NCBI RefSeq assembly: GCF_900496995.4
Contig: NW_024470382.1
Location: forward strand, 682,001-746,000
Direction of reading: 5' to 3'
DNA length: 64,000 nucleotides
Source of the DNA: Aquila chrysaetos chrysaetos
Lineage: Eukaryota; Chordata; Aves; Accipitriformes; Accipitridae
Of the stretch, positions 32,079 to 44,300 are shown in pieces (the stretch's first letter is position 1; each line of letters starts with the position of its first letter). Below the pieces are notes generated by a model. The model worked only from the letters and a program-made list of their open reading frames with translations. It searched no databases and had not been told where the DNA came from. The translations under genes and the position numbers were made by a program.

Positions 32079-35000
32079 TCACTCCATCCTGGGTAGCCGT
32101 GATCTTCTCTTCTGGTAGTAGCATCGCATTGACGCCTCGTCCACTGGTGGCATCAGAAAAGAGGTGTCGTAGAGGGGCACCTCGAGTGGGCTGGTCTCAG
32201 GGCTTGATGGCGAAAGTATGGCTATTCGGGGTGGTGGAGGCAGGGTCTGGACTCCGCAACTGCGGAAGGTCTTTCCTTTGGCCATCTTCAGCTCTCCACC
32301 TTCAAGGGCATCTTTCTTCTCTCCTTTTCCCTTTCCCCTGCACCTCGGAGGTTTTGCTGCCTGTGCTCGGCCCAGCTCTGATGCTCGGCCTTTGGGTGCG
32401 GGTTTGCCCTTGGGTTGGCCGGTCTTACGCTGCTTTTTGGCAAAGGAGGCTCCTGGGATCTCTGGCAGCCGCCTGGAAGGACACAACAGGAGGAGTCTGC
32501 CTGAGGACACGGTGGGTTTGGGGCTGCATCCTGCCAGCAAGCCGTACAGCCTGTTTGCGCAGCCTCTGGCAGCTCAGCTCAGGAGAGGAAACCCCTGAGC
32601 TGAGACCCTCGGCTGACACACGGCTGTCCCCGTGCACAGCTCAGGAGGCCATGCTGGGGGTCTCCTGAATGGCTGGAGAGGAACCAGCCCTGTGAAATGG
32701 GGAGCTCCCGGCAGCCTCATCCCATGCCTCCAGGCGCTGCCTTCACCACTGTCGGGCAGCGATGAACGGCAAGTGTTTGGGTCTGCACAATGGGCTCTTG
32801 CCGGGTCAGAAAATGACCCTGTGCAGCACCAGCCCTGAACCTCCAGACTCACCTGACCCGCAAGTTGTTCCTCATCTCCATCACCGCCTTATCCCAGAGC
32901 TGCTCACATTCGTTATTAGTCAAGCTTGAATTAGCAGGCAAGGGCGGTTCAGGAAATCTCGCTGGAAGCGGGAGGGAGAGATCTCGTCAGAAGAGCACTG
33001 TTGTGACGCTGCCGGCCCCACTGATACACAGGGGTGCTCAGGCCTCTTCCCAAAACACCCGAGTGGGCTGTTCTGCTTCCCTCACAGCTGCCAGAGGCCT
33101 CATGCCCTCCTCAACACTAGCTCTTTCCCAGCCCCCTCATTTCCATGGTGTAATACGGTTTTGCAACCACACCATTGGCGCCAGATTTGGAAAAGAGGAG
33201 CAGGTGCTGTTGAGGTGACAGTCTCTTTTGGAGATCTAATTCCTCGGGGGTGGGTGGGGAGGGGGGGGACAGGGTCTTGGATCGCATCCTCCCACCACAC
33301 CCTTGGGTGCATCCCACCCCAGGGCTCTGTTTTGGTGAAGCCAACGAGTTGTCAGGATAAAAAGCTGTGCCAAGCTGGTGTGAAGCTTTGGTGCAAGTCA
33401 GAGCCTTTTGACTGTCATCACCGGGGACTTTCTCATCAGATCACAGAAGGTGGTTGCCCGCGCTATGGAAACAAGCCAGGAGCTGCTTTACCTTCCGTGT
33501 CTTGCCCGAGAGGTGGCAAACCCTCTTTTTTCTTCCCCTTGTCCTCAGCAGGGACATTTCTCAAGGCCTTCAGAGGGTCCCTGGGTGTTGGTTTGGTCAC
33601 AAGCTCCAGTTCAAACCTGGAGACAAAGAGATGACACCAGCATGACCCACGGCACCAGCAGCCCTTGCCGCTTGCCGCGATCACCTGCTCACTGGCAGAT
33701 TTTGGCACTGTTGTAGAGGCCGTTGTTTTCTCAAGTCAACTCTCCCCCGTCCCTGAGGGCTGTCCTAGGAAATGGGGTCACCTGCCAAATAAGTCCAGGT
33801 CACCTAAACTCCTCTACCTGTGCCATCAAGTCTGCCTACAGGCTGGGGATATGCATGATTGTCACTGCCTGTGTCTCCCTGGGAGGACACCCATGGTCAT
33901 AAGGAGCAAATGCTACCAAACTGCAGCTGAGCAGCCGCGTCAGCTGGAAACATACTCACTCAGGAAAGATGATAACACGGCCAGAGAGAGTCAAGGAAGC
34001 AATGGATGCCACCCGGGACACCACCATTTTGAGCAGCTGGGGGACCTGCAACAGATGAGCATGAAGGTGGCGGGAAATCCTCAATGTGGCCGAGGCACTC
34101 AATTTGGGAGGAGTCCAAGGCAGCGAGAGATGTTGAGACCGTAGCTCTCACTGGTCACGACTGGCTGGCCACGTCCTGGCGGGCCACATGCAAGCAGTGC
34201 TGGGGCACTGCAGTGGGACTGCCCGAGCAGTGGGGAGACCAAAAGGCTCACCTTGAATGCAGCCTTTTCTAGGTTCCTCTTCCCAGACATCCTTTCCAGG
34301 AAGTCAAAGTAGAATCTCATTTGCACACTCCTGCCTTCGATGAGGAGCACCCCCACGTCCCTCAGGACAAGGGCAACGTTCTCCCCCTTCCCCAGGCACT
34401 GAGACAGGAGGGACGTGACGCCTAGGATGCAGCCCTCCACTTTTCGCCGGGACACAGAGGCATCCATGGCCACCTTGGCATATTTCATAGGCTCCAGCAC
34501 CTTACTGCCTGGAAAAACACACAAGAGGGACAGAGGCGCTCACCCAGTGGCCGTTCCACAGCCATTTCCCAAGGGCTGCTTATTGCAGTCATCGCCCAGA
34601 AAGGCCCCATTTTTGGACCTGCTCCGCAGAGGGGGCAGTTTGCTTTCAGAAAAGGGATGCGATATCCCCTTTCACCCCGACCGTGCAGGCAGCCAGGGTT
34701 TAATCCGCCATCTTACCAGGAAGGTTGTCTTTATCGTCCATGAGATTGTGCACAGTTGCAAGGTTCCTGGCCAGGCGAAACACCGGCCTCTGGATAATCA
34801 CAATCTCATTCCCAACCTGTGTCCGTGTGGGGACCACATCGAAGGAGCCAAGGGTGGGAATTCGGACCCTCTGTGAGTGGAAGAGAAGGGAAGAGCTGAA
34901 GGGTGAGGACTGGCTGGAGGGAAGAGCGGGGGGTGGCCCTGTTTAGGCCGGACCCTGCCAGCTCCCGCTGTTCAGAGGCACGAGCCAGGGCAGTGGGGAG

Positions 35001-35721
35001 AGCTTTGAGGAAGAGATGCTGAGTCCTCTCCCTCTCCTTTCCCCTCTAAAAGAACAGTGCTGGAGTCAGGGCAGAAGCAGCCCGAGGGCATCCAGGGGTC
35101 TCCAGTGACCAGGATCAGCCCTGTGGTACAATACCACCTACCACAGGTGATACCACCCTTGCACGAGCCCTGTTTGTCCCTCAGTGTGGGCTTTTGGGGG
35201 GGGTGTCCTGCCTGCTGAGGAGGGGAAGAGTAACTGCAGGCCATGCCCCAGGGCCATGGGGACTCCCCACTTCTCTGGGTGGATGAGGAGGATGCGGGTG
35301 TCGCCCCACCTTGTGCAGCAGGAGCTGTTCTTGAACGTAGCCGGCCACTGCATCCCAGACAGAGGTTTGCTCTGGAAAGCAAAGGAAGATCAGGTCCTGC
35401 TCTGCATTTGCTGGCCCTCAACCCTCCAGCATCCCCTGAGCTGCGGCACATTGGCAGATGTGAAGTGTCATTGCTGTCCCCAGCCCCAGATGGAGACACC
35501 CCTGAGGTGGCTGCTGTGCTGAGTCTCGCCTACACAATGCTACAGCTGTTGGTCCTGACAATGCTCCTGCGGTGGCTGTGGCTGCCTGTACCTTTGGCGG
35601 TGGCGCTGGGCATCATGAAGGCGTGCTCCATCCCATCCCAGAAGTCCATCTTGGTCCGCCTCACGCTGGTGGGTTGCTCCTTAGGGGCGACAGCCATGTA
35701 GGAGCTCATCCCTGCGTTCAT
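32079..35721 (-). CDS. CCDC81-like protein with tandem HU-type domains
   Basis: Eight exons inferred from splice sites and homology: 35721-35592, 35371-35310, 34870-34717, 34508-34252, 34045-33960, 33616-33492, 32961-32853, 32472-32079. All phases agree, giving 1317 nt and 438 aa. Residues about 44-116 (VWDAVAGYVQEQLLLHK, RVRIPTLGSFDVV, VIIQRPVFRLA) and 117-201 (VEGCILGVTSLLS, GVLLIEGRSVQMRFYFDFLE) match the two HU-like domains of CCDC81. That family is linked to centrosome/cilium biology, and its function in birds is unclear. Exons 6-7 are Lys/Pro-rich and polar. Exon 8 is basic (KKQRKTGQPKGK) and ends KRRSRLPRME. Human CCDC81 is about 650 aa with a coiled-coil C-terminus; that part is absent here. 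The start is the first in-frame ATG, with a purine at -3. Confidence 0.82.
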
Positions 35722-35779
35722 CCTATGGATGCTCCTCCAGGGTGCAGGACCCACTGTGGCCCACTTTTGTACTCCTGTG

Positions 35780-35945
35780 CAGGCGTGTCAGAGACCCAGT
35801 GTGACACCACGGTGACATAGCCACTGCTGACTCTGCTGCCCACTGTGACATACAAGTGACCTGCTGCCCACTGTGACACGGTCTCAAGTGACCTGCTGCC
35901 TGCTCTGACATCCATCACCTTCTGCCTGCCGTGACATTGCCACCA
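35780..35945 (+). repeat. Short degenerate tandem repeat upstream of CCDC81-like gene
   Basis: Several variants of 'cactgtgacat' plus 'agtgacctgctgcc' follow each other at about 25-35-bp spacing, directly upstream of the gene's first coding exon. It may lie in its promoter or 5' UTR. Confidence 0.6.
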
Positions 35946-36429
35946 CTATAACTGTTCGCTCAGCTCCTGCTCAGGTTTTGGCTGGACACGCAACTCACAC
36001 TGAGGCCTGACACGTGCTGGGAGCAGGGCCATTAGGTCAAAGCGTGGGTAAGACATTCGCAAGACACGATAGACAAGACAGGGTGATGGCTGTTCTGCAG
36101 CCCTTAAGACCTGCAGCTCACTGTCTCCGGTGGCCTTCGCCGCCTGTATTTTTGCCTAGTAACTGTCTGGCAGTTTCTTCAATATCCACTAACTTCCAGA
36201 CATGGTATAGCTGGGAGGTAGAAATACGTCAGCTTGCCCAAAAAGCTATTGAAGTGGAGCCAACAGCAGCCGGGCTGTTGGGGCTGACGTGCTTCCCAGT
36301 GCGATACAGGGGACACCCACACCATGACGGAGGAGGAAGGATGAGCACTCTCACCATTGCCTCAGGAACTACTTTGCTCATAAGCGCATGAGTTGGAAGT
36401 GAGGAGTCAGAGAACGTGGGAGTGAGACG

Positions 36430-37017
36430 TGTCGTGAATTACTGAGTTAGTGACTCCAGGTGTCAGACTAGTCTGTGCTAGTGGGATTGAGCCCTTCTTT
36501 GATGTGTTTGGTTTTTTTTCCAATGAGCTTCATAAAGTAAAGTTTCATTTACAGAGTACATTGGCCTGCAAATTTAAGAGATCCAAATGGACCGTAACAT
36601 TGCATTGGTATCAGAAGCGGGATCTCTCTCAGACGGATTTTGTTGGAGGCACAAGGTGCTTTCGCCATGCCAACTGAGGCATTCATTTAAGGGTGAGTGT
36701 AGAGATACTGCGTGTCTGTAGATGCATGTCATGATGCAGGAAGAAAATCTGGACAGTGAGCAGCCACAACTGGGAGATAAATTTGAGAAGGGGGAGTGGC
36801 AAAACCCCCCAAGTGGGATTTATCCTGGGTTGAGAGCCACTGCATGAATACTGGTAGTATTTGGCATGAGTTTGACAGATGGCAGCTTTCTTGTCAGTTA
36901 AGGAAGGGAAAAGGAAAAGATGCGGTGTGTTGGCTACTGGAGAGGTGTCTTAGAGCAGCAATGGATACGATTGATGAGTTGAAGGGGGAGGATGTATGAC
37001 CGAAAGAAGAAAACAAG
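36430..37017 (+). mobile_element. ERV fossil: LTR end, PBS-like site and gag-like remnant
   Basis: A stretch near 36600 (tggtatcagaagcgggat) resembles the primer-binding region of ERVL-type elements. It is preceded by LTR-like sequence and followed by a short open segment (36796-36999, with WHEFDRWQLSCQLRKGKGK) of gag-like character. The element is old and fragmentary. The family call is tentative. Confidence 0.4.
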
Positions 37018-37018
37018 T

Positions 37019-37335
37019 GTCGTGGTTTAACCCCAGCCAGCAACTGAACACCACACAGCTGCTCACTCACTGCCCCCCCACCCAGTGGGATGGGGGAGAA
37101 AATCGGGAAAAGAAGTAAAACTCGTGGGTTGAGAGAAGAACGGTTTCATAGAACAGAAAAGAAGAAACTAATAATGATAATGATAACACTAATAAAATGA
37201 CAACAGTAATAATAAAAGGATTGGAATGTACAGATGATGGGCAGTGCAATTGCTCACCACCCGCCAATCGACACCCAGTTAGTCCCTGAGCGGCGATTCC
37301 CCCCCCCCCCCACTCCCCCCAGTTTATATACTAGA
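37019..37335 (-). mobile_element. ERV LTR fossil, partial
   Basis: On the plus strand it starts tgtcgtggtttaaccccagc, the reverse complement of the 3' end of the same avian LTR family as 46779-47352. Only that half is present, ending after a C-run near 37320. It has no adjoining coding region. Confidence 0.8.
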
Positions 37336-37869
37336 TGATAGGAGGAGGAGCATGGCATCTGACTGCTGCAGTGCCGGAAAGGAAGAGGAATCCAGGAATT
37401 GAGGAAGCATCAAAACTTCCCCCAGCAGGGACCAAGCTGCACAAAGGGCACCAGCAGCCCACCCTGTCCCTCCTCCCAGTGCTGCCCCTGGCCAGGAAGA
37501 GCTCAGAGAGACCTTCCAGAGACTCGGACAGCTCTGCCAGCTGGCCTGCCTGCCCACAGGTCCCTCGAGGAAGAGCTTTAATCCGTGTTCAGCTTCTGGG
37601 ATTGCCTTGCAGAAACAACACTCGTTTGGACCCAGCAGGCAGAAAAGCCAAAGCCAGAATTAAAAACACTCGTTGGCCTTGCCTGTGGAATTTATGGGGT
37701 GTTTCTTTCTCTGTAGGTTTTGCGGCAATTGGTGGAAATACCCAGTCCGAGAAGTTTACATTGTGGGATTTTGAAAGCAGTGTGTTTGCATGTGCCCATC
37801 TTGCAATCTCTTCTTTTTAAAGCTGGAGTTAAAGTCACTCGAATGGAAGTGGGCTGGATGAGCCGACAG
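37336..37869. other. No gene recognised
   Basis: Sequence between the LTR piece and the CR1 fragment. There is one plus-strand open frame of 161 codons without domain signals, and nothing is assignable. Confidence 0.4.
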
Positions 37870-38390
37870 TGAGCGGGACTGCAACGGGCTGAACGGCCGG
37901 GCCCTGAGGGTGCTGCTCAGTGGCACCAAGTCTAGTGTGAGGCCAGGAGCTAGCGGCGCCTCCCGGGGGTCAGTACCGGGTCCGATCCTGTTTAACATCT
38001 TCCTTAACTAATGGTCTGGGTGATGGGCAGAGTGCACCCTCAGCAAGTTGGCAGATGACACCAGGCTGGGAGGAGAGGCGCTTCAGCCAGGGGGTCGTGC
38101 TGCCATCCCGAGGGGCCTGGGCAGGCTGGACAGATGGGCCGACAGGGACCTCACGCAGTTCAGCAAGGGGGAGTGCAAAGGGTGCTGTGCAGGTGACGAG
38201 CACCGGCACAGGCTGCCCAGGGAGCCTGTGGAGTCTCCATCCTTGGAGATGTTCCACAGCCCTCTGGACATGGTCATGGACAACCGGCTGCAGGCAGCCC
38301 TGCTTGAGCAGGGGGCTGGGACCAGGTGACTTCACCCTCGAGGTGACCTCCTGGCCAGCCTCAAGTAGCCTGTGTTTCCGTGAAATGGGC
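37870..38390 (+). mobile_element. CR1 ORF2 fragment, internally deleted
   Basis: It contains ctgaacggccgggccctgag (ORF2 'LNGRALRV') and 'gggtcagtaccgggtccgat cctgtttaacatcttcc' (GSVPGPILFNIF). Then comes gcagatgacaccaggctggg (ADDTRLGG). It then skips to 'caggctgcccagggagcctg tggagtctcc' (RLPREPVESPSLE). This CR1 is old and degenerate, with a large internal deletion, and belongs to a different insertion from 14938-19298. Confidence 0.85.
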
Positions 38391-38469
38391 ACCTAGAAGA
38401 GGATCCAGCCACCACCGCTGTCACCCTCAGGTGGCCATCGACAGCCCCACCAGGAGCTGTCCCACCACA

Positions 38470-38745
38470 TCATCCCAAGTAGGTGACGGGTCAGGAGCAG
38501 GCCCCTGGCTTCTGATGTCATAGGTGGCTGAGTAGGTGACTGGGCAGGAAGATGCACCTGGCTTGTTCAGGTGCTTGTGATGTCACTGGTGGCTGAGTAG
38601 TTGATTGGGTATGAATGGACACCTGGCTTGTGTAGGTGCTTGTGATGTCACATGTTCCTAAGTAGGTGATGAGACAGGATCAGCGAACTGGGTCGTGCAG
38701 CTGCTGGTGAGGTCATACGTGCCTGAGTCGGTGATAGGGCAGTAG
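38470..38745 (+). repeat. Approx. 66-bp tandem repeat, about four copies
   Basis: Units contain 'gatgtca..ggtggctgagt aggtga.tgggcagga' and recur at about 38526, 38592, 38657 and 38722. They are moderately diverged and lie between the CR1 fragment and the reverse-oriented 21-bp minisatellite. Confidence 0.85.
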
Positions 38746-40385
38746 CTGGCCAAAATCTCATTTTTACTTTCCAAAGTCCTAGTTTTGGCACCCAAAGCCT
38801 CTTTTTAGGCTTCAAAGCCTCAGATTTAGGGTCCAAAAGCTCAGGTTTAGTGGCAAAGTTGTATTTTTAGAGTCCAAAGCTGCATTTTTATCTCCAAAGC
38901 CTCATTTTCAGGGTCCAGCATGTGGTTTGGAGGGTCCAAGTCACATCTTTAGTGTCCAAATGCTCATTTTTATGGTCCAAACCCCTCTTGAAGAGCTCAA
39001 AGCCTCATTTTTAGGTCCAGAGCTTTGATTCTAGGGTCAAAAGCCTCATTTTTATGGTCCAAACCCTCACTTTTAGGGCAGAAAGCCTCTTTGTAGGCTC
39101 CAAAGCTACATTTATAGTCGTCACACCTCATTTTCACTTTCCAAAGCCACATTTTTGTGTCCAAAGCCTCATCTCCAGGCTCCAAAGGTTCAGTTTGAGG
39201 ATCCAGGTAGTCATTTTTAGGGTCCAAGCCACATCTTGAGTGTCCAAACCCTCATTTTTATGGTTAGTACCCCTCTTTTAGCTCCCAAAGCCTTAAGTTT
39301 AGAGTCCAAAGCTTGATTCTAGGGTTGAAAGCTTCGTTTTTATGGTCCAAACCCCCATTTACAAGTTCCAAGCCCTGCTTGTACACTCCAAAAGCTCATT
39401 TAAGGACCCAAAGCATCATGTTTAAGGGCCAAAGTCTGATTTTGAATGTCCAAAGCCTCATTTATAGAGTCCAAAGCCTTATTTATAGGGTCCAAAGGCT
39501 CAGTTTCAGGAACCATAGCCTTATTTTTAGGATCCAGTCTGCAAGTTGGAGGGCCCAAAGCCTTATTTTAGGGTTGAAACTCGTCATTTAGGGCACAAAG
39601 CCTCATTTGTTATAAGTCCAAAGGCTCATTTTGAGGGTCCAGAGATCGATTTTTAGGGTGCAAAGCCTTATTTTTTGGTACCAAAGCATGATTTGAGGGC
39701 ACCAAACCTAACTTCAGGGTTCAAAACCTCATTTGCATTTCCAAAGCCCCATTTTTAGGGCCCCAAGACTCATTCTTAAGGCCAAACCCCTCATTTCAAG
39801 GGTCTAAACTCACATTTGAGGGTCCAAACTCTCATTTATACAGCCGAATCCCCTCTTTTACAGCTCTAAGCCTCCACTGGAGTGCCCAAAGCCCTGTATT
39901 TGGGATCAAAGCTTTATTTCTGGGGACTATAGAGGAACCAAGAGGTTCCCCTCCTTTTCAGGGTCCAAAGCATCATTTGTAGCACCTAGCCCATCATTTT
40001 TAGTGCCCAGAGGCTCATTTTGAGGGCCCAAAGCCTCATTTGTCTTGTCCAAACCCGCCTTTTATGACCCATAGCCTTTTCTCAGGGCACACAGTTTCAT
40101 GTGGGGGGTCCCAACCTCTACTTTTGGAGCAGAAAGCCTATTTTTAGGGTCCAAAGCCTCATGTATAGTATACAAAGCCTCATTTTTCCTTTCCAAAGCC
40201 TCATTTTCAGGCTCCAGCTGCACATTTTGAGGGTCCAAACTGCATCTTGAGTGTCCGAACCCTCATTTTTGTGGTCCAAACCCCTCTTCTAGGGCTCAAA
40301 GCTTCATTTTAGGGTCCAAAGCTTCAATTCTAGCTTTGAAAGCCTCCATTTCAGGGTCCAAACCCTCCTTTTTATGGTCAGCCGT
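38746..40385 (-). repeat. 21-bp minisatellite, inverted block
   Basis: Plus-strand units read tcatttttagggtccaaagcc, the reverse complement of the array at 25740-30345. Its place next to the 3' end of gene C mirrors the place of the forward array next to gene A. The minisatellite therefore travelled with the gene in the inverted duplication. Open frames with RVQSLIF-like heptads are by-products. Confidence 0.92.
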
Positions 40386-41390
40386 CCCATGCCCAGCTCC
40401 CTGCCTGCTGACACCACAGGCCTCCACGTGCCCCCGTGCCCCGACACGAAGTTCAGCCCAGAACTGGTGAATTCCTGGGTTTGCTGCCATTACGACCCAG
40501 ACAATTGTGCTACTGCTCCATATTATTGCTGTGCTCTTATTCAGCAATAAACGGTCAACCCCTGAAGCTGTCCATCGGGAGCGTCTCATCGCACCCCGCA
40601 GCCTGTACCCTGCTGGGGCCACCTCAACCTCTTGTCAGGAGGATCGGGGCCATGCGCTTGCAGGGTGGGCGGGACAGTTTCAGTTCCTCTGGGTCCCGGA
40701 GGGCACTGGGCTGGTCCCACAACAGCCGGCTGGGTGAGTAGGAAAGCCACTGGGGCCTTGCTGGGGGCGGGCGGGCCGGGTGGCTGGCCAGGCTGGCGCG
40801 GGCCCATCCCTCGGTGCTCCACGGCAGGCGGGCCGGTTTTCCAGGCACAGGCAGGTGGCTGTTGGCGTCGGGTCCAGCTCTCGGGGGTGCTTTGGTGGGA
40901 GGTCCAGCTGTCTGGGCGTGAGGGGTAGCTGCTGGTGTCCGGCCAGGCTTGCGAAGCTGCGGCGAGGCGCCTGTGGAGAGAAGAGGCTGCTGAGGCCCCA
41001 GTGCGGCTGTGGTGCCGGGCGGGTGCGAGGGTGCGGGGCAGCGCTGGGTGCACTGTGGGGTGCGGGCACCCGGCTGCACGTGGGAGCTGTGGGCACGGAG
41101 AGCTCCGTGCAGAAAAACGGGACGCCCCGCACCCCTCGGCTGGGGCTCTGCTCGCCTGCCCATGGCTTGTCTCCTCTCGGCCCTGACCATCCTGACCGGC
41201 CGGCTCTACACGTGCCAGGAAGGAGACCTGACCCTGCAGACCGAGGGGACCAAAGCTGGGCATGGTAGGGAGATGGCACTCTTGCGGGTCTCACTTTCTA
41301 TGGCCATGTCATCCCTTGCTGGTTTTACTTTCTGACCTTGCTCTGCCTACGTCTGTCGCTGGGTCTGCTCTTGTCCAGGCAGGGTCACTT
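40386..41390. other. GC-rich flank downstream of gene C
   Basis: GC-rich, Pro/Arg-rich open frames occur on both strands (the longest minus-strand one is 225 codons). They overlap one another and lack domains, so they look like composition effects. The position corresponds to the tail exon and 3' flank of gene A, but only the first part of that exon (near 41330-41394) can be aligned. Confidence 0.4.
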
Positions 41391-44300
41391 TTAACTAACA
41401 ATTCCCACAGGAAGAAGGCGTTTCAGAAAAGAATGCCCATCAATTGAGAGGTCAGTTGAAGCATGATACAGTAGAAACCGACTCAGTCGAGCCTGGCCAG
41501 TAAATAACTCAGCACTCCAGAATACCTTACCTCTAAATGCTTCATGTCTAATACATCTCAGCCATCTAATACACAAGTTTGGCAAAAAACACTCCCAACA
41601 ACTCACCGTCTTCTCTTCCTCCACAGACGGACCACGCAACACAAGACCATGCCAAGCAGCACGGAGCCCAAGACCACCGTGGCACCTTCTATGCCGTACT
41701 TCTGGAAATCCTTAGCGTCTGCGGCATTTGCATTTCTCTTGCCATCCACACCTGGAGGAAAAATTCTGCACGTTAGTGGGTCCTGAGCACTACTGTGATC
41801 TCACAGGAGGTCTGACATTGCCAGGAAATGTTTCTTTCTCACTTTGTTAGCATCTCCGAACGAGTGAACATCCTGGGGCTGCAACATTTCCTTGGTTTCA
41901 GCAGAAACAAAGGACCTTGCAAAGCCATTGCAAGTCAATGCACTCTGGAGCCTCTCTTTCTCCTCTCAGCTTTGCTTACACTCTGGGATGGCCGTAATCC
42001 AGTTTTCCCAGTGTCATGGCTTTGCTCCCCCTTCTCGGCCACCTTCACATTTGTGCGCAATTTCTTTTCCGCTCGCCCACGTTCACTCTCCGAGGCTCGC
42101 TAGTGCTGCTGCCTGGAGGCTCTCGCTGACCCGTTGGGACAAGCTGTCCCACTGAACAGAACTCAGGAGGCCAGATGGAGAGCACGTGGGGGGAGCGCAG
42201 CTCTTTGACCAATCGCTCCTTTGAGCCACACAGACAAAAACCATCCCTGCCTCAGGGAGTGCCACCCGCAGCTCTCCCCCCCCAGCCCAGCACCCACCCC
42301 CCGAGGGGACGGAGTCAGGCCCTCTCAGGAGACACCTGAACCTCGCTCTCCCCCTTTGCCTTTTCTCCAGCACGGGCACCGCTTGCACACCCCCGGTTTT
42401 CAGGACTTGTCTCCCACTTATGGCTCCCTGCAAGACTGCTCAGTACCTGGATTCTTTTGAAAAACATCATACATCCCGGCGTGGTGAGCTTCCCCGGGGC
42501 TGCCCAGCACTGCTAAGAATCAGAGAAAGGTAAAGCCTCAGCGTGGCTCAGGCACAGAGGATGCGGAAGGATGGTGCAGGTTCCCTCTAAGCCCGTGCTG
42601 GATCTGCAAGTCAGTGCATCCCTTTGGCCCTCAGTTCACGGAGGGATCCCCCTCTGTCGTGCCTAGGGCCTCCAGGGACTCACGGCAAGCTCTGGGATGC
42701 AGGGACTGGGGGAGGTACATTCAATCAAGAGTCACATTTCCCATCATCTGCTGAGCGTGGTTCAGATGGCCTCATTACCAAAACAGCAGAGTTCTGAAAT
42801 TCCTGTGAATGGGGTGCGGTGGGCGGTGAACATCTCACCGCGTCCAGAGAGGGTTACCGGCATCTCTGGCACGCTTATGGCGATAACCTCCACACCCCAG
42901 AGATGACCGTCATCCTCAGAGAGCCGTGCCTGGCTTCTTTTCGAACACTTGCTCTGTACTAACAATTTGGCTGCTGACAGGATGTGCAGTAGGAGGCACC
43001 AGGGGAAGAGCCTGCAGACACCCAGTGATTTTGATTCACGACACGGGATGATCGAGGGACAGCAATTACCTGGCACGCCTGTTGATTGAATTACCCCTGT
43101 TTTTTCATCAGAGACTGGCACTGTGGGACCGTGTCCTTCCTCAAGCGCCTCCTCCTCCACAGTCTCACAGTCCGTCTCTTTAGAAAGAAAGTTGGTCAGT
43201 TTAATTAGAAGGAACCGCTCCTCGTCAGGAAGACGACATCTTCAGGAGGCAAAATACATTAATAATGCTTAAGAAGCAAAGCCTGGGCATTTGGGGCTGC
43301 ACCCTCGTCACTAGTCGAAACAATGTGTCCATTCATGGAGAAAAATGAACGAGCTAGACATTTTCCGGTTTCCCAGTAGACAGCCCAACCTGACCTGCTG
43401 AGAGACTAGGAGGATTGCATGTCATCCTCTTGTTCGCACTGAGAGCATTTTTGGCAAACTGCAAGATGATGGTAAATTACTTCCTTCAGAGAGGACAGGA
43501 AGATGCTGCAGCCAGTTCAGCTGGGGAAAGGGCCCTTCGGAGAAGCACGTCCCCCCATGCCAACTCCAGCACACGGGAAGAGGAACAGACACACACGGTG
43601 GACTGACCCCTCAGCTCTTGCAACCATGTTCTGGCACTTTCACCAAGTGGCAGGTGAAGGGCCCACAGTCACCTTGTATTGACAAGAGGAAAACCACAGC
43701 CAAGTCACCTAAAACACAACTAGAAACAGACGGCTAAACCACCCGAGACTGAATTCACAGCCCTTCATTTTAGCTGCCTTCAAGTGAGGTGTCCAGCCTC
43801 AAGCTGGGTGTCCAGCTTCCACCTCTCCTTGACCCCAAGGTGTCACCGAGAGTCCTCAATGTCAAGAAGAACAACAGGGCTGGAGGCAGGCTGTGAAGCT
43901 GGGGCTGCTTCGATCCTGGCCAGGGCATGCCTGCAGCCCCAGCAAAGTCTGCCGGTCTCCCAAGCTGCCTGCCCATCCTCTCCGCCGCCCAAGGGCACTC
44001 TCCCCTCCGGCGACCGGCAGCAAGGCCTGAGCAGCGCCAGTCCCTGCCAGCTGGATACCAATGTCTGCCCAGAACAGCTCCGGCTAGTAATAGTACAACT
44101 GGGGCAGCAGCTGTCCCTGGGGCTCAGCTTGAACCACAACTGCCCTCTGGACCATCTCTGACCATCTCTGTGGCCCACCAGTGCCTGTCAGGCGTGAAAT
44201 GGAGTGTCAGTGCAGTGAGGCTTGGACTGATCCCTTTCTGCTTGTGTAGGCTACAGCTTGTCCATACGTGAATCTAAAACCTCAGCTTCCCAGCTCTTCT

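Noticed and set aside
35722-35754. Upstream extension of the CCDC81-like start (GPAPWRSIHR)
   Set aside because: The extension would begin at GTG; the first in-frame ATG is at 35721 with a favourable -3 purine.
40586-41294. Pro/Arg-rich minus-strand frames of about 200 codons as a gene C tail
   Set aside because: Not aligned with the gene A tail exon and overlapped by open frames on the other strand; GC-rich composition explains them.
41544-41786. Plus-strand frame ending in a hydrophobic stretch (YAVLLEILSVCGICISLAI), first read as a separate membrane protein
   Set aside because: It is the antisense of the gene C membrane exon (41751-41607), which has correct splice sites and homology to gene A on the minus strand.
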